Assembly (NCBI GenBank): GCA_946122785.1
Contig: CAMGYJ010000008.1
Span: 11,495,475 to 11,559,474, forward strand
DNA length: 64,000 nt
Direction of reading: 5' to 3'
Origin: Linum tenue
Lineage: Eukaryota; Streptophyta; Magnoliopsida; Malpighiales; Linaceae
Below the pieces are notes generated by a model. The model was given only the letters and a program-made list of their open reading frames with translations. It was not told the origin of the DNA and did not search any database. Both the position numbers and the translations under genes were made by a program. Each line of letters starts with the position of its first letter. The first letter of the stretch is position 1. Positions 1 through 10,083 of the stretch are shown one piece after another.

Positions 1-192
1 CGCCAGGTCGGAGCGGACCCCGTCCGCCAGGTCGGAGCGGACCCCGTCCGCCCGGTCGGAGCGGACCCCGTCCGCCCGGTCGGAGCGGACCCCGTCCGCC
101 CGGTCGGAGCGGACCCCGTCCGCCCGGTCTGGTCGGAACCCGTCCGCCCGGTCTGGTCGGACCCCGTCCGCCCGGTCTGATCGGACCCGTCT
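1..192. repeat. 24-bp GC-rich tandem array (left subterminal region of MULE)
   Basis: Eight consecutive 24-base units run from base 1 to 192. The first five are almost identical (CGCC A/C GGTCGGAGCGGACCCCGTC); the last three carry GTCTGGTCGG or GTCTGATCGG variants. Each junction creates the interrupted palindrome CGGACCCCGTCCG. The array continues past the left edge of the window. The same core recurs in the array at 5573-5757, which links the two as subterminal repeats of one element. Confidence 0.9.
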
Positions 193-720
193 GATCGGGC
201 CGGTTGATTGGGTTTCTGATTCGGTTTGAATGGTTGGTTTAATGAAATATTTATTATATTTATTTTAAATACAATTGTTAGTATATTAATTAATTTAATA
301 TTGATAGTTGATTAATTTGTATATAATTATAATTGTTAATTAATTATATAATGCGTTAGTTTATTAATTGGGTAAGTTGAAATAATTATAATTGTTAATT
401 AATTATATAATGTGTTAGTTGGGTAAGTTGAAATAATTATTTGAATAACTATCTAGTTAAATTAATTAGTAATTGATAAATTAATTAGATAACCAAGTTG
501 TATGTATCATAATTAGTAATTGATAAATTATGACTATGAAGAAATTGCTAATCTAATAATTTATTATAATAGATTAATTAAATTAAGTAGATAACATCAA
601 ACGAAATATTAAGTAGATAACAAATTGTATGTATCATAATTACTCTATGAACAACAAGTAATTGCTCAACAAATAATTTTCAATAAGATATTAATAGAAA
701 ATTATTGTCTATGTTTAGAG
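193..720. other. AT-rich noncoding leader of the PMD gene
   Basis: A very AT-rich stretch of about 500 bases between the GC-rich array and the PMD start codon. It contains short direct duplications (for example the TAATTATAATTGTTAATTAATTATATAATG-type segment occurs near 323 and again near 384). No open frame is visible. It presumably holds the promoter and leader of the PMD gene, but many TATA-like strings make a specific call impossible. Confidence 0.6.
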
Positions 721-2187
721 ATGGCGTCATCTGGTAATTCTGGAGGATCACGTAGTTCTGGAGGACCAGGAAAGAGATTGAAAAGATTCCTTGGGCGTAA
801 CATTAGCGCTAGTGCGAGAAATAAGGACCCAAATGATAGAGATGAGCCACAGCCTCAGCCACAGCCTCAGCCACAGCCACGGCCACAGGTGACACCGATG
901 AGATATAGGGCAGACGGTTTCCCTGAGTTTGATTTTCGGATGCCTAGTATGGGTGGTAGTGGAGCTGGTCCCGGTATTGATCATCATACTTCATCGTTTG
1001 AGCCTTCAGACGAGATTGACGACGAGTCGGAGGAGTATGAGTCGGATGCTGTTGAGACACGTATTCCACGAGTCAGTCCGATCAGAGACAGAGGTGCCCC
1101 CAGCGTTGCGTCACCTGTCGTTACTGGGGTTCATGCTGTTACTGGGATCTATAGAGACCATGCGGGGCGTTTCTATAGAGCTCCACAGCCTGGTGAGGGC
1201 CAGAGTTCTACTGCTGATGTAGGAGAGGCCTGGGAGCCTAGAGGACCGTGTCCTGGCGGGCCGAGCGACCCGAGTTTGCTCTGTAGCTTTCTTGGGCATG
1301 TTGCCCACCGTCTGTACACGGGAGAGGCTGATAGAGGGGTGATCACTTGCTACGACAGGAGTGCGACCCTTTGTCACGTTCTCGGCGGTTATCAGATAGC
1401 AGATGATAACGCTAGGACTACCGTAGAGACATCGGGCCTTGCTCACCTCGTTGATATCACCTTCCAGAGCGAGTTGGACCCTGCTCTCATCTCGGCATTT
1501 GTGGAGAGGTGGCAGCCGGATACTAACACCTTCCACATGCCGTTTGGAGAGATGACGATCCTCCTTCACGACGTGGCACACATTCTTGGGCTTGCGGTTG
1601 ACGGAGAGGCGATGGTAGTGGATCCGAGGCAGTTGGAGAAGTTTGCACTGGAGGCTGACATCCGAGCACTACTGGGATTAGATCGTGACGAGGATGAGTA
1701 CGGGCCGCAGGTTGGCGAGGTTGCTAGTCTGTCTAGGTGGTACAGAGGATTTAGTTTGTCGGGTGTGGGAGCTTTGACTCATTTGCAGCAGTCTGGTCCG
1801 CCAGCTAGAGAGGCTCAGTGCTACCTTCTTTTGCTGCTTGGGTCCACACTGTTCGTAGATAAGAGTAAGGACCGCGTTTCTGCTGTTGTGAACTTGTTTG
1901 TGAAGAGGCCGGATATGCTAGGAGAGTATGCGTGGGGGGCTGGAGCACTTGCTTATCTGTACAGGCAGCTTGGTATTGCCTCCCGGGCGGAGGCTAAGGG
2001 AGTGTCGGGTTGTCTGACTTTACTACAGTGTTGGATTTACGACCACTTTCCTACTTTGAGGCCTACTCGGTTGGAGCCACGAGAGCTGGAGCAGGGGCAG
2101 GCAGGAGCATTCAGGTGGCGCGGTACAGCACCCCGGTCGAGTAAGAGGAGGGATGCACAGAGCGGTACATCCACGCTTGCTTGGTGA
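721..2187 (+). CDS. Plant mobile domain (PMD/MAIN-like) protein carried by MULE
   Basis: A 488-residue open frame. Residues 1-60 are basic and low complexity with a QPQP tract, followed by an acidic Ser/Glu stretch. From about residue 190 to 440 it has the plant mobile domain pattern ("aminotransferase-like, PMD"): VDITFQSELDPALISAFVERW, FHMPFGEMTILLHDVAHILG, LSRWYRGF, YLLLLLGSTLFVDKS, WGAGALAYLYRQLG, LQCWIYDHFP. Host PMD proteins (MAIN, MAIL1) act in the nucleus in silencing and genome stability; many PMD copies travel in transposons. The last 151 bases overlap, tail to tail, the OTU end of the antisense transposase gene. The C-terminal tail after FPTLRP is probably not conserved, so the gene may end in an unrecognised intron or be slightly truncated. 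Confidence 0.82.
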   Translation: MASSGNSGGSRSSGGPGKRLKRFLGRNISASARNKDPNDRDEPQPQPQPQPQPRPQVTPMRYRADGFPEFDFRMPSMGGSGAGPGIDHHTSSFEPSDEIDDESEEYESDAVETRIPRVSPIRDRGAPSVASPVVTGVHAVTGIYRDHAGRFYRAPQPGEGQSSTADVGEAWEPRGPCPGGPSDPSLLCSFLGHVAHRLYTGEADRGVITCYDRSATLCHVLGGYQIADDNARTTVETSGLAHLVDITFQSELDPALISAFVERWQPDTNTFHMPFGEMTILLHDVAHILGLAVDGEAMVVDPRQLEKFALEADIRALLGLDRDEDEYGPQVGEVASLSRWYRGFSLSGVGALTHLQQSGPPAREAQCYLLLLLGSTLFVDKSKDRVSAVVNLFVKRPDMLGEYAWGAGALAYLYRQLGIASRAEAKGVSGCLTLLQCWIYDHFPTLRPTRLEPRELEQGQAGAFRWRGTAPRSSKRRDAQSGTSTLAW

Positions 2188-4933
2188 CCGTCTGGCCACA
2201 TGCCATGTGGCGGGGGCATCGGTATCTTGTCCGCCGGGAAAGAGAGGTTGATCCAATGGTTCTGGACGAAATGCACAACAATGACTCCTCTAGGGTGGGC
2301 TTCCCCATATATGTTGTCCACTGGCAGAATGGTGCAGTTGTACGATTGCGGAGTTGGGTAGAAGTAATGGCTGTACATGACAACCGCCAAATTAAATAGT
2401 GTGGCAAATACGAATAGATCCACACCCATCATCCAATGATGTTGAGTCGTTGGTTCTGTAGTAGTGATGTCAATGCGTCTGATTGCATCATTGATGCCTT
2501 CACCGTAGATGGGTGCGTATCGCCAATCGTGCTCACGCATTTCTTCAGCAAGTCGTGTCCTCACCCCTGTGAACCCTTCTTGAGTACCATATAGTGCAAA
2601 ACTAAGTGCACGAAACCCACAATGACCGTCTGGCGCCGGGTCGTGGATGGCAATGACAAGCGGCCGAATGAAGACAGGAAGCAGTTCCATGTGTTCGTAA
2701 TCGGAATGGGCGCTGCTGGGTCCAGGGATATCTGTGAAGAAAATAGGTAATCGGCACAATTATATTTTAAAATATTAATATAAATAACTACACTTATGAA
2801 AAAAAATTAAATTGTACCTGTGTCAAAGCAGTTGTATTTGTTGTTATCTTCTGGATCATCACACTCCTCCGCTGCATGGTCGTCTGACGGGTACTCGTCT
2901 GTCTGAGTCCCCGTGGACTTGGTACTGGTCGACTTTGTAGACCCCGACGTTGTGCTTCCCGACTTCTTTTTCATGCTTTTCTTATTGCCTCGCAGTATCT
3001 TTTCCCACCACCCTTTCATTCTTCCAGTTGATTTTTTGGCTGGGCGCCCCTTTCTAAATTCGTTCACTTCTGGCTCGTGAATGTTGTCCTCCGCCGGGTG
3101 GAGACCGCGAAACATGTTCTTTGCTGCTTTTTTAGTTGCCTCTGGTCCTCTGCGTACAGCCTCATCAACCAACTCCCGAAGGTGAGATCTAGCCTCCTCC
3201 TCCTGGGGAACGTACTCCTGAGCATTGGGTGGATGCTCATATGACAGTGTCCGCCAATATATATGAATATCACCGGGATATATCTCTATGTCTCGCGCTC
3301 TGCCATCCATAACTTGACATCCACACCTCAAGCCGTGTGTCACAGAGAAATGACATGCACATCGGGAGTTCTCATTTTTTTCCAAGCGGGCACCCAATTC
3401 TTCTTCAGCCTCCTTCATTAATATAATTGCCTGCATGCTGACCTTCCTTCTCAAGAATGTGAATGGTGTACCACCGGATGCTGAAAGGGTTTTCTGTCTA
3501 GAGTTTTCCAACATCATCCTAACCTCCCCGAGTTGGTTAGTAATGTAGCGGTGGTTTCCTTTCCATACAGTGTCCATAGATCCCCGCGAGTTGTGGAGGA
3601 AAGTCTTCAAAGCGGAATGTGACGACTCAACCCTGTTTGTGCTCGTATTTCCTAGATGAAACACATTTTTTATATGACAAACAGCCCACTTTTCTCGATG
3701 TTGCCACCACACTCCCTGTATGTATTGCAACAGACGTGGTTCTTGATTGCCCCATCTTGTCCTAAAGCGGCCAAACGCGGCCAACATACCTTGCTCTGAC
3801 CAAGAATAAAGCATAGGACACCAATATTGGTCGTACGCCTCGTTGACCAAATCCATCCTGTTCTTCCCAAATATTTCCAAGCACTTCTTCTGCACATTGG
3901 TGTTGATGTGCCAAACACATAGCAAATGCGGGGTGCGGGGGAAGACCACAGGAACCGTAGCAAGTAGTCCACCTTCGTGGTCGGTGACGATGACAGAGGG
4001 CACGCGAGGATGGAGCAATTGTTGTATGCACTGCAACAGCCACAAATACGACTCTTTTGTCTCATCCTTCATGAGAGCACAACAGATGTTGAAATTCTTC
4101 CCAACTGGAGTTGCACCTACGACCTCCACCCACGGCCATTTATATGCATTGGTCTTATACGTTGAGTCGATCAGAATCACGTACGGCCAAGCCTTCAACA
4201 TCTGGATGGAAGTTGGATGGGCAAAGAAAAGATGTGTCAGCACGTCGTCATCGTCCTTCATAACCTCTGTATGATAATTCTCACGTTCAGCTTGTAGCAA
4301 CGCATACTGCACTGCATTCATCTCGCCCATCTCTTCTTTCCTAGACTTGGACCCGAGGTTATACATCTGCCTTTGGGTGTGATGCCCTTTGTCACCCTTC
4401 TGCTTGTTTATTGTCTGCTTCTGTTGCGACGGAGGTACCCCAGCATCTCTCATCTGCTTAAGAGATTCTTTATCCTCCTGACTCAATTTATTCATTTGAC
4501 TGTGGCCCTCGGGATAAAGCATTTTCTCATGACTGTGATACCCTCGCCTTAAACCGGTTCCTTGCTCCGCGACTCCTTGTATCTCCCAGAATGTAGGTCC
4601 ATCACGAGCATCTGGATTAACCAGTATTTCTTTGATTTTAATCTTGAACATGCATCCCGCTCCTTTTGAACTTGTATTGCCACGACTCTCTTTGGAAGGA
4701 TCCGGCTTGTATGACTTCCTCTCCCTACTGCATCTGTCGCAATACATATAACAGATACCCAATGATCTTTCGTTGCCCAAGTCACGTGGCTTCATCGATC
4801 CCTTAGTTAGAAAGAAACCAAGAGACATCGCGATGTTTTTGGTCTCTGTTACAGCATCTTCGAAATTGGCATATCGGACGCCATTAAGAAAATGGTCTGT
4901 GTAATCACCAATTAGTTCAACATTGTCAGCCAT
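2037..4933 (-). CDS. MULE transposase fused by splicing to an OTU cysteine-protease domain
   Basis: Two exons, 4933-2818 and 2731-2037, separated by an 86-bp GT-AG intron (donor ACAG|GTACAA, acceptor TTCTTCACAG|AT). The join is in phase and would give about 936 residues. Exon 1 has a FAR1-like zinc region (CYMYCDRC near residue 65), a MULE DDE domain with likely catalytic D256 (ILIDSTYKT), D318 (IVTDHEGG) and E436 (NRVESSHSA), a SWIM-type finger (RCACHF...RCGCQV, residues 524-540) and a basic Ser/Lys tail. Exon 2 has the OTU signature DGHCGFRA with catalytic Asp and Cys, and a later NHWINL histidine. The first ATG is at 4933; a possible splice acceptor TTGCAG just upstream leaves room for a noncoding 5' exon. 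Without the intron the transposase would stop at 2807. Confidence 0.8.
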
Positions 4934-4988
4934 GTCCACCTGCAATTATGATTTTGACTCTCGTTAGAAATGTACAAATTATATGATT

Positions 4989-5455
4989 CTACAAAATTAA
5001 ACTAAATGCAATAATTTAATTAAGTCTAAAAAATACAGATAATTTAAATATAAATTATTAAACCAAATTAGCTCTACGATTTAAATCTAAACACAATAAA
5101 ACTAATTTGCGCTACAACAAAACACAATCACTTAATTAAACTAATTGTGCTTTAATTGACTCTACAAAATTAAACTAAATGTAATAATTTAATTAACTCT
5201 AAAAAATAATGATAATTTGACGATAAGAAAATTATTTTAATATAAATTTTTAAACATCTTTAGCTCTACGAATTATATCTAAACACAATAAACTAATTAG
5301 GGCTACAACAAAACACAATCGCTTAATTAAACTAATTGTGCTTCAATTGACTCTACAAAATTAAACTACATGCAATAATTTAATTAACTCTACAAAATAA
5401 CGATAATTTGACAGTAAGAAACTAATTAGCGCTACAACAAAATACGATTCGCTTA
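4989..5455. repeat. AT-rich imperfect tandem repeat, units of about 173-191 bp
   Basis: The phrase CTACAAAATTAAACTA starts at 4989, 5162 and 5353, each followed by the same order of motifs (AATAATTTAATTAA, GATAATTTGA, AGCTCTACGA, CACAATAAA, GCTACAACAAAA, CTTAATTAAACTAATTGTG). The third unit is shortened. It lies in the 5' region of the transposase gene inside the MULE. No coding potential is seen. Confidence 0.75.
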
Positions 5456-5572
5456 ATTCAAACTACAAAGGAATTTAACTATGTAAAATAGAAATAAAAG
5501 CAATAAATTATAAATTATTAGCTCTAGAAATAAAATAGGAAAACATACAACACTGTTATGCAACCGGTCGTC

Positions 5573-5757
5573 GCTCGCCGGCGTCGGACCCCGTCCGCTC
5601 GCCGGCGTCGGACCCCGTCCGCTCGCCGGCTTCGGACGGCGTCCGCTCGCCGGCTTCGGACGGCGACCGACGACGGCGAGCGGACGCGGTCCGATGACGG
5701 CGAGCGGACGGGGTCCGCCTCCGGCTAGCGGACGGGGCCCGACGCCGGCGAGCGGAC
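5573..5757. repeat. 24-bp GC-rich array with internal orientation switch (right subterminal region of MULE)
   Basis: Four units of GCTCGCCGG(C/T)(G/T)TCGGAC.. with 24-bp spacing run left to right from 5573 to about 5668. From about 5670 the units appear as reverse complements (GGCGAGCGGAC...GGTCCG), again 24 bases apart. The unit contains the same CGGACCCCGTCCG core as the array at 1-192. The head-to-head layout can fold into a long hairpin. Confidence 0.8.
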
Positions 5758-5984
5758 CGAACAAAAAATTCAGGATCAGCAAGAGGTTTACCTGCTTCGC
5801 TGGTCCGACGACGGGGTACGGCTGCCGTCCAGTGCCCGGCGATATCCTGACGAGATTGGTCCGGTGACCGGCGAGTTTGGCTGCCGTCCGGTGGCTGTGG
5901 TGTTTGTGGGGGGTTGGTGGTCGGGACTCGGGTAGTGTGTAAGTTGTTTAAAAAACCATTCAGCGAATAGAATATAAAGAAATA

Positions 5985-6060
5985 TTTGGAGGGCAAAATT
6001 GTCCTTTTAGTGTTTTTTACGGGCGGCAAATAGTAATTGCCCGGCGGCAAATAGTAACCC
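5985..6060. repeat. Putative right terminal sequence of MULE
   Basis: Contains GGGCAAAATTGTCC and then a GGCGGCAAATAGTAA motif twice, 21 bases apart, ending in ACCC at 6060. This resembles known plant MULE termini, read inward from the right. The partner left terminus is outside the window, so inverted repeat identity cannot be tested here. Confidence 0.55.
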
Positions 6061-6360
6061 TCATAGCATTTTAGCAACCATTCAATGAACAAATAGCCTG
6101 ACACGTGGCGTTCTTCTCGTCCGTCTTCCTCCCCCGGGTTCTAAATTTGCTGACAGATTTTTTCTTCGTTACCACATTGAGAAATTTGTCAATCTCCTTA
6201 GTTCACTGGTTGCAGCTACCAGTACGGTCGGCTGCTTAGCATTTGAATCGAGCGACCAAATTTACAGTCTTCACTTCTCCGCCTGCTCTCTCTCTCTCTA
6301 TCTCTCTCTACTAGTCTTCTCCAATCCTTTTCCTGCAGCGCAGCGAGAACACCAAACGCC
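6061..6360 (+). promoter_or_regulatory. Short upstream region of the ABC1K gene with CT-rich leader
   Basis: Only 300 bases separate the inferred MULE end from the ABC1K start codon. The interval has no clear TATA box. It has a pyrimidine tract, mainly (TC)n, at 6286-6310, about 50 bases before the ATG. Such Y-patches are common in leaders of plant housekeeping and plastid-protein genes. The start codon context is ACGCCATGGCG. Confidence 0.45.
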
Positions 6361-9300
6361 ATGGCGATGATCTCTGTATCTGCCCTGAGAGGAGGTTCTC
6401 GTTTCTCTTTCTCCAATCCTTGCCCGATTCCTCGCCTCACTCCTGGGGTAAAAAGCTCGGCACTTTCCTTCAATTTTTCATGTTATCAGATATGGGTTCA
6501 GGGGTTTGCTCAAAATTTTCCTTGATGGGATTGCTTGTTGCCTACTTTTGGTCTGTCACAGTCGCCACTTGGTAACAAGAGATTGAGAAACGTTGCAAAG
6601 CGCTTCACCCTTTTCGCTCAGTATTCTCAAGCTCAGTCTCAGTCGATCTTCTCCTCACGTCTCCAAGGTATCTTAAATTCTCCTCCCTTGTTAATCTATC
6701 AGCTTTTGGTTTGGAATAGATGCTGTAATACAGGAATAGTATTGGGAAAATCAGTATAGAAGATGAATTAGTACTCCTCGTGTTCAATTTCTGTTTGCAT
6801 TTAAGACCACAAAAAAGATCAACTTCATGGGAGAATTGAGAATTCAAAACTGTTCTGTGAGAACAAGTGCTGTTGTCTTCCATCTTTTGGCTCTAATTAT
6901 GCTTCACTTTTCTTATCTGAACTCTCTGCTTAACCTTCCTCCATATCTATTCTCAGATAGCCTAGAGAACTTGCCCAAACTGGTGGAGGATATTGTTCAG
7001 ACATCTCTTAATACAGGCCCGCGTGGACCACTGAGACTTGCACAAGGTATTCAAGCAGTCATTGGAGTCGGCGGGGAGTGGCTGCAAGATGCATCAAGGG
7101 TAGGCACCCAGTGACTCCTCTTCAGCTAATTTGGTTGCTTCAGCTATATTGTTTATTTGCCAATCTAGAGGAAATAACCTGAACCTAAGATGGATGAAAT
7201 TGTCACAAACCGTGAAGTTATGTTCGTAAGTTATATGTACCTTAAGTTTCTGTTTCTTTAAGATACTACTTAATGATGTATTGCAATCCCATTTCTGGCA
7301 TATTTAATTCTACATAGAAATGGTTGTACAACTTCCATGTGCACGATAAAGCTGGAATTTACACTCATTCAGGAAAGCTCTTGGTAAACTTATAATGGTG
7401 AACTATCGTTGTTGTTGAGTTAAAAATTCTCACTTACTATTATTCTTGTGATTATTGTGTTACTTTGTGTTAATCATTTGTTTGTTTCCTTCTCCTTGAT
7501 GTTACACGAAGGCTTAACCATGTGAAAGCAAGCTTATATTAAAGCACAAACAAAGGGCAGAATGGCTTACTTCCTTTCACTGTTTGCAGTCACCAAATTC
7601 CTCTAGTGGGCTACCGGTTGACATGCGGCTTGGGATTCTTTCTCCAGTGTATTTGAGGAGATTATTTGAGCGGATGGGAGCAACATATATTAAATTGGGC
7701 CAGGTAAATTTTCTCATTAACAAGCTCATGTTGTGTTCAAGGGCACACAGATTCAATGGCATCAACTCTTGTGAAATAAATTGGAACTGCAAAAAGCAAG
7801 AATCATCTATATCCAACCTGACCTATTGTTGAAAATTTCCTAGATAAGTAGATCAAGTATTCATATCGATTGATATTTGGTAGCCATTGACTTTGGTCCA
7901 TGGGTGATTGGGTCCATGCTTGTTACTAGAAAAACTTCGCACATTGATACTAGACAAATAGCTTCCATTCAGTTTACTTTTCTGTGTGCTGATGCTGTCT
8001 TAGTTTGCTCTTTGCTAGTTTGTAGCATCTGCTCCAACATTGTTCCCACCCGAGTATGTTGAAGAATTTCAGAAGTGTTTTGATAGAGCTCCACCTGTTC
8101 CCTTTCAAGAAATTCAAGAAATCTTGCGTCAGGAACTCGGAAGACCAATTGAGTCTGTGTATGAGTATGTTGACCCAACCCCACTTGCCTCAGCCTCCAT
8201 AGCACAGGTACAGATTCCTCTGGCATTTACCTCATTAAGTCTTGCGTTACATCTCTCTCTACCTCCAAAATGGTTTACCAAAATAAATGTTCATTTATTC
8301 AGGTTCATGCTGCGAGACTGAAAGGCTCCCAAGAAGATGTGGTGATAAAGGTCCTGAAACCAGGAATAGCAGATGTTTTAGTGGCAGATCTAAATTTCAT
8401 ATATATTGTCGCCCGCATATTGGAGTTCTTAAGTCCTGAGGTTAGCCGTGCATCACTGGTAAGATGTTATTCCTTTTCTGTTTCCTAGTCTGTATTGGTT
8501 CCATTCTCATCAATTGGATGCTAACTTTAGACCCTTTTCCTTATTATCACTCTTCTCTCATGTTAAAGGAACAGTGTTATCATTTTGATTAGTGTCTCCA
8601 TTTCATACAAGAGTGAGATCTGGAAAATAACTTAAATTGTCTGCCAGCGTGAGATACCTAAAGTAAATAGGGGATTCTCATAATTTCTTAAGCACAGAGT
8701 CACCATGCCATAGCTGAAGTTCACTCTAGTAATTTCTCGAGATGGGAACTTTTTTCTTTACTTGGTGTACTTCTTGGAGGTTCATTTTCAGCCAGACTTA
8801 CTTTTTGTAGGTTGGTATTGTCCAAGACATAAGAGCATCCATGCTCGAAGAAGTTGACTTTACTAAGGAGGCTGCAAATATTGAATCATTTAGAAGATAT
8901 TTAATGGCTATGGGACTCACAAGACAGGCTACAGCTCCAAAGGTATATCACCACTGCAGCAGCCGTAGGGTTCTGACAATGGAGAGACTATATGGAGTCC
9001 CACTCACTGATCTCAACTCCATAAGCTCATTTGTGTCCGATCCAGAAGCAAGCCTCATTACTGCCCTTAATGTGTGGTAGGTTTTCCATTACAGCCAATG
9101 CTTAAGGTTCACTTTGCATGTATCTACCAAGTTTAACAAACCTAATCGATTGTAATCAAATTTTGATTGTAGGTTCGGAAGTCTTCTTGCATGTGAAAGT
9201 TTCCATGCCGATGTACATGCAGGAAACTTGTGGTTGTTGCGTGATGGTCGGATCGGGTTTCTTGATTTTGGTAAGTTGTACTTCAGAGTTTGCGCAAGAT

Positions 9301-10083
9301 CACTATTTTCTATTCTTACCAGTAGCTATGAGTTTACCGTGGTCGTTCTTTTTCTTGGCCAAGCTGACTACTAGGTAGCTGATTGGACTATTGTGTTTCG
9401 AGGTCCCTTTTGATAGAATAAAGTGATTTCTGTTCTTCAGGAATCGTTGGACGCATATCCCCAAAGACATGGGAAGCTATGGAAGTGTTTCTGGCATCAA
9501 TTGCAACCGAAGAATATGACTCCATGGCATCTGCACTTATTGAAATGGGTGCTACAAACAAAGATGTTGATACCAAGTCCTTTGCAAGAGACTTGGAAAA
9601 GATATTCTCATCTATACAGGTAAGCATTGCTCCTCTTTCTTTAGCTGAATATAATGGCCTAGAGTTCAGGAATTTCGTGGGATTTTGCTCTCATGACGCA
9701 GGAATTGGACACAGAACTAGTAGTGGCAACAGCAAGGGATCCTAGTACAAACGCAACTGCTGTTTCTGCCAATGTAGTCCTTGATGAAAGGCAGATGAAT
9801 GCACTTTTTCTTGATGTGGTAAGTAGAATGGATATTCAAGATATGGAACTTAAACTGTCCTTATGAACTGGAACTTCTGATGATGTATCTTCCTTCTGTG
9901 GGTTTTTGTTACGGTGAACAGGTTCGAGTAAGCGAATCATATGGGCTCAGATTCCCTAGGGAGTTTGCACTTCTCCTGAAACAACTTCTGTATTTTGACC
10001 GGTACACACGGTTGCTGGCTCCTAACATGAACATGCTTCAGGATCAGAGGATTTCCATCGTCTCAAACCGCAGAAACCGATAG
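6361..10083 (+). CDS. ABC1-like kinase (ABC1K/UbiB family), plastid type
   Basis: Eleven exons, all with GT-AG borders and consistent phase: 6361-6447, 6562-6667, 6957-7099, 7590-7703, 8019-8207, 8303-8458, 8811-9076, 9173-9270, 9441-9619, 9702-9818, 9922-10083, giving 538 residues. Residues 1-50 are Ser/Arg-rich, like a chloroplast transit peptide. ABC1K hallmarks are present: KxGQ (KLGQFVAS), Ala-rich loop [12 protein letters not shown], Lys in [27 protein letters not shown] catalytic loop, and metal-binding LDFG. ABC1K proteins are atypical kinases or ATPases; plastid members act at plastoglobules and thylakoids in prenylquinone metabolism. In exon 5 I chose the acceptor at 8018, since it restores the conserved FVAS after KLGQ; the later AG at 8025 would shift the frame. 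Family assignment is firm, the exact subfamily is not. Confidence 0.93.

Larger units (their letters stand above)
1..6060. mobile_element. Mutator-like DNA transposon (MULE), left end outside window
   Basis: The element is defined by a MULE transposase gene on the minus strand, a plant-mobile-domain gene on the plus strand, and GC-rich 24-bp arrays on both flanks that share the core CGGACCCCGTCCG. The right end is placed at 6060: read on the minus strand the terminus starts GGGTTACTATTTGCC and contains two 21-bp copies of a GGCGGCAAATAGTAA-type motif, a form typical of plant MULE ends. The next nine bases, TCATAGCAT (6061-6069), would be the target duplication, but the matching left copy is not in the window. 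Both genes have long open frames, so the copy may be recent. The exact termini are inferred. Confidence 0.8.

Noticed and set aside
1..192. CRISPR-like array of 24-bp repeats
   Set aside because: The units are contiguous without spacers, and the context is a plant MULE.
2181..2399. Short plus-strand frame after the PMD gene
   Set aside because: It lies opposite the OTU exon and has no domain of its own; a shadow.
5556..6104. 182-residue open frame on the minus strand through the GC-rich array
   Set aside because: Most of it is translation of the 24-bp repeat (Arg/Ala/Ser periodicity) and of the terminal repeat; no domain.
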